In this document: one piece after another, positions 1 to 7,264 of the stretch | How the letters are laid out: every line of letters starts with the position of its first letter | How positions within the stretch are numbered: the first letter of the stretch is position 1 | Assembly: GCF_040779325.2 (NCBI RefSeq) | Contig: NZ_JBFONT020000005.1 | Location: 124,001 to 188,000 of the forward strand | Length of the DNA: 64,000 bases | Source of the DNA: Aestuariibius violaceus | GTDB lineage: Bacteria; Pseudomonadota; Alphaproteobacteria; Rhodobacterales; Rhodobacteraceae | Reading direction: 5' to 3' | Made by a program: the position numbers and the translations under genes | The notes under the pieces: model-generated | The model's input: the letters and a program-made list of their open reading frames with translations, nothing else | Told to the model about the DNA's origin: nothing | Database searches by the model: none

Positions 1-52
1 GCTGTTCGGTCGCACCCAGGGAGGAGGAAGGGCGCGTCCCGAAATCTATCTG

Positions 53-274
53 TTAGCGCGCGTCGCCGTAGGCGGCTTCGAGCGCGATGGCCTTAATGGC
101 CGAGCGATGTAGACCGAGATCGGCCAGGTCGCGGTCGTTGAGCCGTGCAAGCTCGTCAAAGGTGCGGCGGTAGATGCGGTAGGCGTCCCAGCGCGCACGA
201 AGATCGGTCTTGGCGGCCGCAAAGCGGGCGGCAAAGCCGTGCGAAGCGCCGCGCGAAGTGTGTGCGTATGCCAT
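53..274 (-). CDS. DUF1127 family small arginine-rich protein
   Basis: A 73-residue protein. Residues from about 35 to 70 carry the DUF1127 (YjiS-like) signature, a basic helical stretch containing RTFDELARLNDRDLADLG. Family knowledge: short DUF1127 proteins are abundant in alphaproteobacteria and have been tied to RNA turnover and phosphate or carbon metabolism, mostly as stress-responsive adaptors; the role of this one is unknown. The frame opens further upstream, to 370, but I chose the ATG at 274 because AAGGA lies about eight bases before it and because the family usually starts close to this point. It is monocistronic and divergent from mrp. Confidence 0.85.
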   Translation of the reverse strand: MAYAHTSRGASHGFAARFAAAKTDLRARWDAYRIYRRTFDELARLNDRDLADLGLHRSAIKAIALEAAYGDAR

Positions 275-526
275 TGTGTGTTCCTTAACTGCTCTTGCCC
301 TTGCAGGGTCTTTGGTCGCGCCGGATTGCGCTGACAGGACTGAAGATAGGGGTTTGCTGCAGCTGCACAATCCTTTGAGTTCGCAATGCTGCCATGCGGC
401 AAATGCATAAGTGTTGCTGCCCTATTTTAAGGCATGACGCCGCATGCGCATGCAGATGGCAGCGCTAACCTTGCAGGGGCCTTTCGGCCGCCCAACCTAT
501 GAGCAAGGACGCTGAAGGAGTGACCG
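275..526. other. Divergent intergenic region between the DUF1127 gene and mrp
   Basis: A gene-free stretch of 252 bases that must hold the promoters of the two divergent genes. The part from about 385 to 470 contains short palindromic pieces built on GCATGC and GCGGCA. I see no convincing sigma-70 pair and no coding frame with a ribosome binding site. GAAGGAG at 514-520 serves the mrp start. Confidence 0.4.
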
Positions 527-1592
527 ATGGCTGTTTCGCGCGATGCTGTTCTTGAAGCTTTGTCGAGGGTTGGGTTGCCGAATGGGGGCGACCTTGTGAG
601 CCGCGATCTGATTCGGGCTTTGACCGTGGAGGCCGGGGCGGTGCGCTTCGTCATTGAGGCGCCGGATCCCGAGATGGCCGCGCGGATGGAGCCGGTTCGG
701 GCTGCCGCAGAGGATCTCGTTCGTCAGTTGGAGGGCGTGGAGGCGGTGTCAGTGGCGTTGACAGCGCATGGCCCGGCGAAAAAGCCGCCGCCGCTCAAGA
801 TCGGGGGGCATCCGAAGGCGCAGGCCGGCCCGATCAAACCGGCGGGGGTGGATCGGATCATTGCGGTGGGCAGTGGCAAGGGGGGGCGTGGGTAAATCCA
901 CTGTGTCCGCCAACTTGGCGGTCGCCTTGGCACGGGAGGGGCGGCGGGTTGGGCTGCTGGATGCAGATATATACGGTCCGTCGCAGCCGCGGATGATGGG
1001 GGTGTCGGATCGGCCGGCTTCTCCGGACGGAAAGACGATCCTGCCGCTGATGGCCCATGGCGTGACCTTCATGTCGATCGGGCTGATGGTCGATCCGGCC
1101 AAGGCGGTTGTCTGGCGAGGGCCGATGCTGATGGGCGCGCTCCAGCAGATGCTGGGGCAGGTGGCCTGGGGAGAGCTGGATACGCTGATCGTCGATCTGC
1201 CGCCGGGGACCGGGGATGTGCAGCTGACTCTGTGCCAGAAGGCGGAGGTGACGGGGGCGATTGTCGTATCGACGCCGCAGGACGTGGCGCTTCTGGATGC
1301 GCGGAAAGCGATCGACATGTTCGCGACGCTGAAGACGCCCGTGCTGGGGCTCATCGAGAACGTGTCGCTCTATATATGTCCCGAATGCGGGCATGAGGCG
1401 CATCTCTTTGGGCATGGCGGAGTGAAGGCGGAGGCAGAACGGCTGGGCGTGCCGTTTCTGGGAGAGCTGCCGCTGCATCTGGATGTCAGGATATCCGGGG
1501 ATGCGGGGCGGCCTGTCGCTTTGGGCGAAGGGGCCCTGGCAGCGGCCTATATCGCGCTGGCAAAAGGGCTGATCGCTGGCGGAATGGGGTAG
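527..1592 (+). pseudogene. mrp: Mrp/ApbC-type P-loop Fe-S cluster carrier, frameshifted in the Walker A motif
   Basis: Mrp/ApbC (Nbp35 family) proteins are cytosolic P-loop ATPases that bind and pass on [4Fe-4S] clusters. The N-terminal 85 residues form the DUF59/FSCA-like domain, followed by a Pro/Lys linker and the ATPase. The deviant Walker A GSGKGGVGKST is split. After GSGKGG the reading frame meets seven G (880-886) where six are needed, so it ends at the TAA at 893-895, while the rest (GVGKSTVSANLAVALA onward) continues in the next frame to 1592. The downstream part keeps the DADIYGPSQP motif, the PPGTGD switch and the cluster-binding CPEC motif. With one G removed the protein would be 354 residues, the normal family length. 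GAAGGAG precedes ATG 527. It is either a true frameshift, programmed slippage or a homopolymer sequencing error; the last looks likely because the rest is intact. Confidence 0.85.
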
Positions 1593-1601
1593 GGTGAGTC
1601 C

Positions 1602-1668
1602 CGGGAAACTGTGGGAACGAACCAATGCTTCAGTTTCTAATTGGGATTTCTTGGGATTCGCGTGGAAT
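1602..1668 (+). promoter_or_regulatory. GGGA(A) direct repeats with 10-base spacing, MraZ-box-like, distal cluster
   Basis: GGGAA occurs at 1603-1607 and again at 1613-1617, exactly ten bases later. TGGGA occurs at 1642-1646 and 1652-1656, followed by TGGAA at 1663-1667. MraZ of enterobacteria is known to bind tandem TGGGN repeats with five-base spacers, which gives the same 10-base period. These sit about 500 bases upstream of mraZ, farther than expected for autoregulation, so their function is an inference. Confidence 0.35.
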
Positions 1669-1846
1669 TTGGTGCGATATGCTGCGATCTGCAGGTTAGA
1701 TTTCCTCATTAATATGTTGCATGTTGTAAAAATAACGCTTTGAGCCGAGTCGCTCAATCCATATGTTGTATATTCAATCGCCTTAATACCCTAGATCAGC
1801 TTTAGTTAAGGTCTAGCTCAATCTCGATCGCGAGGCGATCCAGCTA

Positions 1847-1880
1847 TTCCCATCTTTTCCCTTGTTTCCCACAAATTCCC
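1847..1880 (-). promoter_or_regulatory. Four GGGAA repeats at about 10-base spacing, candidate MraZ operator
   Basis: On the plus strand TTCCC occurs at 1847-1851, 1857-1861, 1866-1870 and 1876-1880; read on the minus strand this is four GGGAA units spaced 10, 9 and 10 bases apart, with T or A before the GGG in most of them. The pattern matches the known MraZ recognition mode (tandem TGGGN with 10-base period). It lies about 250 bases before the mraZ start, where an autoregulatory operator over the dcw promoter would be expected. The protein-DNA link is inferred from the pattern. Confidence 0.5.
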
Positions 1881-2050
1881 GGGACATAAAGTTCTCACAC
1901 GAAACGGACCAAGGGGCAGCAAGACCCCGACGAGGCGACCTAAGGTTTCATACAGGCACCCCGATTTCGTGAACGACAGATCCGGCGCGCGAGCGAGCAG
2001 ACATCCCCCCAGGTGGCGCGCGCAGTCGGCCTTCCCCTCTCCAGGGGCGC

Positions 2051-2084
2051 GGCGGATCGAGCAGTGGCAGCAGCTCGATCCGCC
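2051..2084 (+). terminator. Strong 12-bp hairpin in the mraZ leader, terminator- or attenuator-like
   Basis: GGCGGATCGAGC at 2051-2062 pairs perfectly with GCTCGATCCGCC at 2073-2084 around a ten-base loop, and GTTTTC follows directly. This resembles an intrinsic terminator with a short T tract. It lies only 43 bases upstream of the mraZ start, so it could end a short leader transcript, act as an attenuator of the dcw operon, or stabilise the 5' end. Which of these applies cannot be told from the sequence. Confidence 0.5.
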
Positions 2085-2127
2085 GTTTTCAATTCAAGAT
2101 CCGGGGGAAACGAAGGGGCCGCGGGCA

Positions 2128-2628
2128 GTGGCACTGAGGTTCAGAGGCGAGTTCAACCAGAAGGTTGACAGCAAGGGGCGGATGTCGATTCCGGCCCGGT
2201 TTCGCCGTGTCCTCGAAACTGGCGATCCCGACTATCCGGACATCAACTCCCAGGCGTCGCTGGTCCTTCTTTATGGCGACCACCTGACCGATTGCATGCA
2301 CGCCTACACGGTCGAGGCGTTTCGCGATATCGAGGACGAAATCCTGGCGATGCCGCGCGGATCGGAAGAGCGGCGGATCCTGTCGCGATTGATCCTCGGC
2401 CAGTCGCTTGACGCAGAGGTCGACAAGGACGGGCGGGTCGTGATCCCGAAAGAGCAGCGGGACAAGTACGGTTTGTCCGGCGACACCGTCTTTATCGGGA
2501 TGGGCGATCATTTCGAGATCTGGCCGGCCGAGGCCTTCGAGAAGGAAGAGGGGGCGTTCGCGCGTGACTTCCTGGACCGGCAGGAATCCGGGTTCGATCC
2601 ATTGGCGCTGTTGCAGGGGCGGGGGTGA
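2128..2628 (+). CDS. mraZ: Transcriptional regulator / division protein MraZ
   Basis: MraZ is a DNA-binding protein of the AbrB/SpoVT fold that usually heads the division and cell-wall (dcw) cluster and regulates its own operon. The 166-residue protein shows the two repeated swapped-hairpin units, FNQKVDSKGRMSIPARFRR near the N terminus and AEVDKDGRVVIPKEQRDKYG in the second half. I place the start at the GTG at 2128 (VALRFRGEF), which matches the usual alphaproteobacterial N terminus and has GAAGGGG ten bases upstream. The longer open frame back to 1969 has no family support. Its stop overlaps the rsmH start, so translation is probably coupled. Confidence 0.93.
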   Translation: MALRFRGEFNQKVDSKGRMSIPARFRRVLETGDPDYPDINSQASLVLLYGDHLTDCMHAYTVEAFRDIEDEILAMPRGSEERRILSRLILGQSLDAEVDKDGRVVIPKEQRDKYGLSGDTVFIGMGDHFEIWPAEAFEKEEGAFARDFLDRQESGFDPLALLQGRG

Positions 2629-3572
2629 GCGGCGCACCACACGTGCCGGTCCTGCTTGGGCCTCTGATCGAGGCCGTTTCTCCCATTGCGGGCACCTGGA
2701 TCGACGGGACCTTCGGGGCGGGTGGTTATACGCGTGGGCTGCTTGAGGCTGGCGCCGAGCACGTGATCGCGATCGACCGGGATCCGCTGGCGTTCGAGAT
2801 GGCCGAGGATTGGATCGATGACCGGGTGACACCGGTGCGTGGCACGTTTTCGGGAATGTCTGAGCATGGGCTTGTCGACGGGGTGGTGCTGGACCTTGGC
2901 GTGAGCTCCATGCAGCTCGACCGGGCAGAGCGGGGGTTTTCGTTTCAGAAGGACGGACCTCTCGACATGCGGATGAGCCAGGAAGGGCCGACGGCGGCTG
3001 ATCTGGTGAACACTCTCGATGAAGGGGACCTGGCCGACATTCTTTACCACTACGGGGAAGAACGCGCGTCGCGCCGGATTGCGCGTGCGATCGTGAAGGC
3101 GCGGCCGATCGAGACGACGCTGCAGCTGGTCGAGGTCATCGAAGGCTGCCTGCCAAAGGCGCGCCCCGGGCAGAGCCATCCGGCGACGCGATCCTTCCAG
3201 GCGCTGCGCATCGCGGTCAACGACGAATACGCGGAACTTGCCGATGGGCTGGAGGCCGCGGAGATCGCGCTGAAGCCGGGCGGCAAGCTGGCGGTTGTGA
3301 CGTTTCATTCTATCGAGGACCGGATGGTGAAGCGGTTTCTGCAGGCGCGATCCGGTGGTGGGGGCAATCCGAGCCGTTACGCGCCAGCCAGAGAAATAGA
3401 GGCGCCGGGTTTCGAGATCCTAACCAAGCGGGCCGTTGCGCCGGATGCGGATGAGATCGCCGCCAATCCGCGCGCCCGGTCGGCCAAGTTGCGTGTGGCG
3501 CGGCGAACCGTCGCCGAGGCGCGGCCGGTGGATCGGAAGATGTTGGGTATGCCGCAGGTGGGAGAGGTCTGA
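2625..3572 (+). CDS. rsmH: 16S rRNA (cytosine(1402)-N(4))-methyltransferase RsmH
   Basis: RsmH (MraW) N4-methylates C1402 in the decoding site of 16S rRNA, using S-adenosylmethionine. The 315-residue protein shows the SAM-binding motif DGTFGAGGYT at residues 27-36, the acidic motif IAIDRDP that follows, VLDLGVSSMQLD, and the family signature GFSFQKDGPLDMRM. The HSIEDRMVK motif near residue 228 completes the set. GTG 2625 overlaps the mraZ stop by four bases, which is typical dcw coupling, and the length is normal. Confidence 0.96.
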   Translation: MSGAPHVPVLLGPLIEAVSPIAGTWIDGTFGAGGYTRGLLEAGAEHVIAIDRDPLAFEMAEDWIDDRVTPVRGTFSGMSEHGLVDGVVLDLGVSSMQLDRAERGFSFQKDGPLDMRMSQEGPTAADLVNTLDEGDLADILYHYGEERASRRIARAIVKARPIETTLQLVEVIEGCLPKARPGQSHPATRSFQALRIAVNDEYAELADGLEAAEIALKPGGKLAVVTFHSIEDRMVKRFLQARSGGGGNPSRYAPAREIEAPGFEILTKRAVAPDADEIAANPRARSAKLRVARRTVAEARPVDRKMLGMPQVGEV

Positions 3573-3925
3573 TGCGGTCGTTCTTGTTTGCGGTGTCGGC
3601 TTTGGCCATCGTGGGCCTCGCCTTCTGGGCCTATCGCGAGAATTACGCGACCCAGCAAAGCCTGCGCGATGTGCGCGCCTTGCATGAGGAGATCGGCGCG
3701 GCGCGGACACGGCTTGCCGTGTTGAACGCGGAGTGGGCCTATCTGAACCGGCCCGACAGGCTGCGCGATCTTGTAGAGCTGAACTACGACCGGCTGGAGC
3801 TGTTGCCGCTGGCGCCGGAGGCGTTCGGGCGGGTCGACCAGGTGGCGTATCCGCCGAAAGAGATCGATTTCGAGGCGGTCACGCAGGCCGTCGAGATTTC
3901 CAGCGACGGGGGAACCTGGCCATGA
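3572..3925 (+). CDS. ftsL: Cell division protein FtsL
   Basis: A 117-residue bitopic membrane protein with a short cytoplasmic end, one transmembrane helix (about residues 4-22, FLFAVSALAIVGLAFWAY) and a periplasmic coiled-coil-like segment (about residues 25-75). FtsL joins FtsB and FtsQ in the divisome. Sequence conservation in this family is weak, so the call rests on size, topology, the short leucine-rich periplasmic coil ending in RLRDLVELNYDRLELL, and its place between rsmH and ftsI. The start overlaps the rsmH stop by one base and its stop overlaps the ftsI start (ATGA). Confidence 0.9.
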   Translation: MRSFLFAVSALAIVGLAFWAYRENYATQQSLRDVRALHEEIGAARTRLAVLNAEWAYLNRPDRLRDLVELNYDRLELLPLAPEAFGRVDQVAYPPKEIDFEAVTQAVEISSDGGTWP

Positions 3926-5712
3926 TCCGCACGCCTTTGAGGCCGCTTGCCCGGATCCTGCGTGCGCGGGAACGGGGAGAGAACCCGGATATCATCGAGC
4001 GGGAGAACCGCCGGATCCGCCACGAACAGATGCGCGACCGGGAGCGGCAGGTCGCCGAGGGGAGGCTGCTGGTTCTGGGGGCGCTTTTCGTCTGCGCCTT
4101 TGCGGTGATCGGGTTCCGGATGGGTGTCTTGGCGGCGTCCGAGCCGCGGGAACCCCGGGCGGCAGCGCCGGGCAGCGCGATCGTTGCCCAGCGGGCCGAC
4201 ATCATCGACCGCAACGGTCGGGTGCTGGCGACGAATCTTGAGACCCACAGCTTGTATGCACAGCCGCCGCAGATGGTGGACAAGCGGGCGGCGGCCGATG
4301 GGCTGGCCGCGATCTTTGACGATCTGGAGGCGGATGAGCTTTACGAGGATTTCACCGGCACGCGGAAGTTCCTCTGGATCAAGCGGCGGATCAGCCCTGA
4401 GCAGATGCAGGCGGTGCATGAGATCGGAGATCCCGGGTTGCTCTTCGGGCCGCGGGAGATGCGGCTTTATCCGAACGGGCCGATCGCGGCCCATGTTCTT
4501 GGCGGGTCGTCGTTCGGGCGGGAAGGCGTGGCGTCGGCCGAGGTGATCGGCGTTGCGGGCGTTGAAAAGCGGTTCGACGGACCCTTGCGGGATCCGGCGC
4601 GGGACGGGGCGGCGTTGCAGCTGTCGATCGATCTGGGGATCCAGGCGACGGTGGAGCGGGTGCTGCACGGCGGGATGACGCTGATGAACGCCAGGGGTGC
4701 GGCGGCGGTGCTGATGGACGTGCATACCGGCGAGATCGTGACGATGGCGAGCCTGCCGGATTTCGATCCGAACACGCGCCCGCGCCCGCCGGTCGAAGGG
4801 GATGCGTCGGACAGTCCGCTGTTCAATCGCGCCTTGCAGGGGGTCTATGAGCTGGGATCGGTCTTCAAGATCTTCACGGCGGCGCAGATGGTTGAGCTGG
4901 GGCTGGCGGATCGGCACACGCTGATCGACACGCAGGGGCCGATGACCTGGGGCCGTCACCGGATCCGGGAGTTCCGCAACAAGGATTACGGGCCGCATCT
5001 GAGCGTGACGGATGTGATGGTGAAATCTTCGAACATCGGCACGGCACGGATGGCGCTAGAGATCGGGATCGAGCGGCAGCAGGATTTCCTTAAGTCGCTG
5101 GGCCTCTTCGAGCCGACGGCGGTCGAGATGGTCGAGGCGCCTTCGGGGCGGCCGTTGCTGCCGCGGCGGTGGACGGAGATTTCGACGATGACGATCAGCT
5201 ATGGGCATGGGCTGTCGTCGTCGCCGGTGCATCTGGCGGCGGCCTATGCGTCGCTGGTCAATGGCGGGACGCGGGTGCAGCCCACGCTGCTGAAGCGGGA
5301 TGCTCCGGTGGTTGGGGATCGGGTGGTGAGCGAGGCGACCTCGCAGGCGGTGCGCGAGATGCTGCGCGCTGTCGTGGCGGAGGGGACGGCGAGCTTCGCC
5401 GACGTGCCAGGCTATGCGGTGGGCGGCAAGACGGGCACTGCGGACAAGCCGCTGACGCGGGGCGGCGGGTACTATGATGACAAGGTGATCGCGACTTTTG
5501 CTGGGATCTTCCCGGCGCATGATCCGAAATATGTGATCGTCGTCTCGCTGGACGAGCCGGTCGAGACGTCGGGCGACGAACCGCGGCGGACCGCAGGGTG
5601 GACGGCGGTTCCGATCGCGGCGGAGATCATCCGGCGGACGGCGCCGCTTCTGGGGTTGCCGCCTCAGATTGAACCCGGTGCCACAGAGGATATAACCCTG
5701 ACTTCGAACTGA
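3922..5712 (+). CDS. ftsI: Peptidoglycan D,D-transpeptidase FtsI (PBP3)
   Basis: The septal class B penicillin-binding protein cross-links peptidoglycan at the division site with FtsW. The 596-residue protein has a basic cytoplasmic N terminus, one transmembrane helix (about residues 49-70), a PBP dimer domain, and a transpeptidase domain with all three active-site motifs: SVFK (nucleophile Ser313), SSN (369-371) and KTGT (503-506). I start at ATG 3922, which overlaps the ftsL stop as ATGA; the frame is open further back only inside ftsL. The length is usual for the family. Confidence 0.96.
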   Translation: MIRTPLRPLARILRARERGENPDIIERENRRIRHEQMRDRERQVAEGRLLVLGALFVCAFAVIGFRMGVLAASEPREPRAAAPGSAIVAQRADIIDRNGRVLATNLETHSLYAQPPQMVDKRAAADGLAAIFDDLEADELYEDFTGTRKFLWIKRRISPEQMQAVHEIGDPGLLFGPREMRLYPNGPIAAHVLGGSSFGREGVASAEVIGVAGVEKRFDGPLRDPARDGAALQLSIDLGIQATVERVLHGGMTLMNARGAAAVLMDVHTGEIVTMASLPDFDPNTRPRPPVEGDASDSPLFNRALQGVYELGSVFKIFTAAQMVELGLADRHTLIDTQGPMTWGRHRIREFRNKDYGPHLSVTDVMVKSSNIGTARMALEIGIERQQDFLKSLGLFEPTAVEMVEAPSGRPLLPRRWTEISTMTISYGHGLSSSPVHLAAAYASLVNGGTRVQPTLLKRDAPVVGDRVVSEATSQAVREMLRAVVAEGTASFADVPGYAVGGKTGTADKPLTRGGGYYDDKVIATFAGIFPAHDPKYVIVVSLDEPVETSGDEPRRTAGWTAVPIAAEIIRRTAPLLGLPPQIEPGATEDITLTSN

Positions 5713-5724
5713 GTGGGGATGGAT

Positions 5725-7206
5725 ATGGGCCGGACGGCAAGCCTGAGCGCGCTGGGACTGACTGCAAAGGGGGCGATGGAGGCGACCGTCACCTCGCTGG
5801 AGGTCGATAGCCGCAAGGTACAGCCTGGCGCCTTGTTCGCCGCGCTACCCGGAGTGAAGGTCCATGGAGGCAGCTTCATCGCGACAGCTCTGGAGAAAGG
5901 GGCAGTGGCGGTTCTGACCGATGCGGACGGAGCGTCTTTGGCCGCGGATGCGCTGGCGGGATCAGAGGCGGCGCTGGTCGTTGTGGAATCGCCGCGGCAG
6001 GCGCTCTCCTACGCGGCCGCGCTTTTCTATGGTGCGCAGCCCGAAACGATGGTCGGCGTGACCGGGACGAACGGGAAGACCAGTGTCGCCACCTTCACAC
6101 GCCAGATCTGGGAGGCGATGGGGCTCGCGGCAATCAACCTCGGGACGACGGGCGTCGAAGGCGCCTGGACCGCGCCGCTGGCGCACACGACGCCCGAGCC
6201 GGTGACACTGCATCGCGTCTTGGCCGAAGCGGCGGAGGCGGGGATCACCCACGGTGCGATGGAAGCATCGTCGCACGGTTTGGCGCAATACCGGTTGGAC
6301 GGGGTGCGACTGGCTGCAGCTGGGTTCACGAATTTCAGCCAGGATCATCTGGATTATCACGAGAGCTTCGCGGCTTACTTCGCCGCAAAGGCGGCCCTGT
6401 TTTCGCGAGTGTTGAGCGAAGGGGCGCCTGCGGTCATCAACCTCGATGACGGGCGGGGGTCGGACATGGCAACGCTGGCGCGGGAGGCGGGGCATCCGGT
6501 GCTTGGCGTCGGGCGGCGGCCTGCAGCGGATCTGCGGATCGAAGCCTTGCGGTTCAACGCGACGGGTCAGGAACTGCGTTTTCAATGGGAGGGGCAGAGC
6601 CATCAGGTGCATCTGCCCCTGATCGGCGGGTTTCAGGCCGAGAATGCCCTAGTGGCGGCAGGGCTCGCCATCGCTTCGGGCAGCGAGGCGGAGGACGTGT
6701 TCGACGCGCTCGAGGCGTTGAGGACCGTGCGCGGGCGGATGCAGCTTGCGGCGCAGCGGGGGAATGGTGGGGCCGTCTTTGTCGATTACGCCCATACGCC
6801 GGATGCGGTGGCGACGGCGTTGCAGGCGCTGAGGCCGCATGTCATGGGACGGATCGTCTGCATCGTCGGTGCAGGCGGGGACCGGGACCGGGGCAAACGG
6901 CCTTTGATGGGGACGGCCGCCGCGGATTATGCGGATCAGGTGATCGTGACGGACGACAATCCCCGCAGCGAAGATCCGGCCCTGATCCGCGCCGCCGTGA
7001 TGGAGGGCGCGCCTGAGGCCGTCGAGATTGGCGACCGGGCCGAGGCGATCTTGCGCGGCGTCGATGCCCTGGGGCCGGGGGATGCCCTTCTGATCGCCGG
7101 GAAAGGCCATGAGACCGGGCAGATCGTGGGCGATACGGTCCTGCCTTTTGACGATGCGGAGCAGGCGAGCGTGGCCGTCGCCGCGCTTGAGGAGGCGCGC
7201 GCGTGA
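5725..7206 (+). CDS. murE: UDP-N-acetylmuramoyl-L-alanyl-D-glutamate--2,6-diaminopimelate ligase
   Basis: MurE adds meso-diaminopimelate to UDP-MurNAc-L-Ala-D-Glu in the cytoplasm, using ATP. The 493-residue Mur ligase shows the ATP-binding loop GVTGTNGKTS, the central-domain HTTPEP segment and FTNFSQDHLDYH, and the DNPR motif (in DDNPRSEDP), which is the known signature for meso-DAP rather than lysine. Three in-frame starts cluster just after ftsI (GTG 5713, ATG 5719, ATG 5725). I prefer 5725 because GTGGGG lies at a proper distance before it. It is the fifth gene of the dcw operon. Confidence 0.94.
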   Translation: MGRTASLSALGLTAKGAMEATVTSLEVDSRKVQPGALFAALPGVKVHGGSFIATALEKGAVAVLTDADGASLAADALAGSEAALVVVESPRQALSYAAALFYGAQPETMVGVTGTNGKTSVATFTRQIWEAMGLAAINLGTTGVEGAWTAPLAHTTPEPVTLHRVLAEAAEAGITHGAMEASSHGLAQYRLDGVRLAAAGFTNFSQDHLDYHESFAAYFAAKAALFSRVLSEGAPAVINLDDGRGSDMATLAREAGHPVLGVGRRPAADLRIEALRFNATGQELRFQWEGQSHQVHLPLIGGFQAENALVAAGLAIASGSEAEDVFDALEALRTVRGRMQLAAQRGNGGAVFVDYAHTPDAVATALQALRPHVMGRIVCIVGAGGDRDRGKRPLMGTAAADYADQVIVTDDNPRSEDPALIRAAVMEGAPEAVEIGDRAEAILRGVDALGPGDALLIAGKGHETGQIVGDTVLPFDDAEQASVAVAALEEARA

Positions 7207-7264
7207 CCGGGCGAGGAATTTGGTCGGCGTTGTGCGAGAAACCCATAGCCGAAGGCTTCCGACC

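Larger units (their letters stand above)
1593..2127. other. 535-base non-coding leader region upstream of mraZ
   Basis: No gene is supported here. The region is clearly more AT-rich between about 1620 and 1830 than its surroundings. It holds two groups of GGGA/GGGAA repeats near mrp (1602-1667), an inverted pair CCTTAA (1781-1786) and TTAAGG (1806-1811), a repeated octamer ATATGTTG (1712 and 1761), a second group of GGGAA repeats on the opposite strand (1847-1880) and a 12-bp hairpin (2051-2084). The mraZ reading frame stays open upstream to 1969, but the translated extension has no family similarity and crosses the hairpin, so I treat it as untranslated. The dcw promoter most probably lies in this region. 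Confidence 0.6.

Noticed and set aside
1969..2127. An upstream extension of mraZ by 53 codons
   Set aside because: It is Arg/Pro-rich, crosses the 12-bp hairpin and has no relation to MraZ; GTG 2128 gives the normal N terminus.
1885..2127. A possible stable RNA (RNase P RNA or 6S-like) in the mraZ leader
   Set aside because: I looked for the conserved RNase P core sequences and a 6S-like long hairpin and saw neither; only one local hairpin is present.
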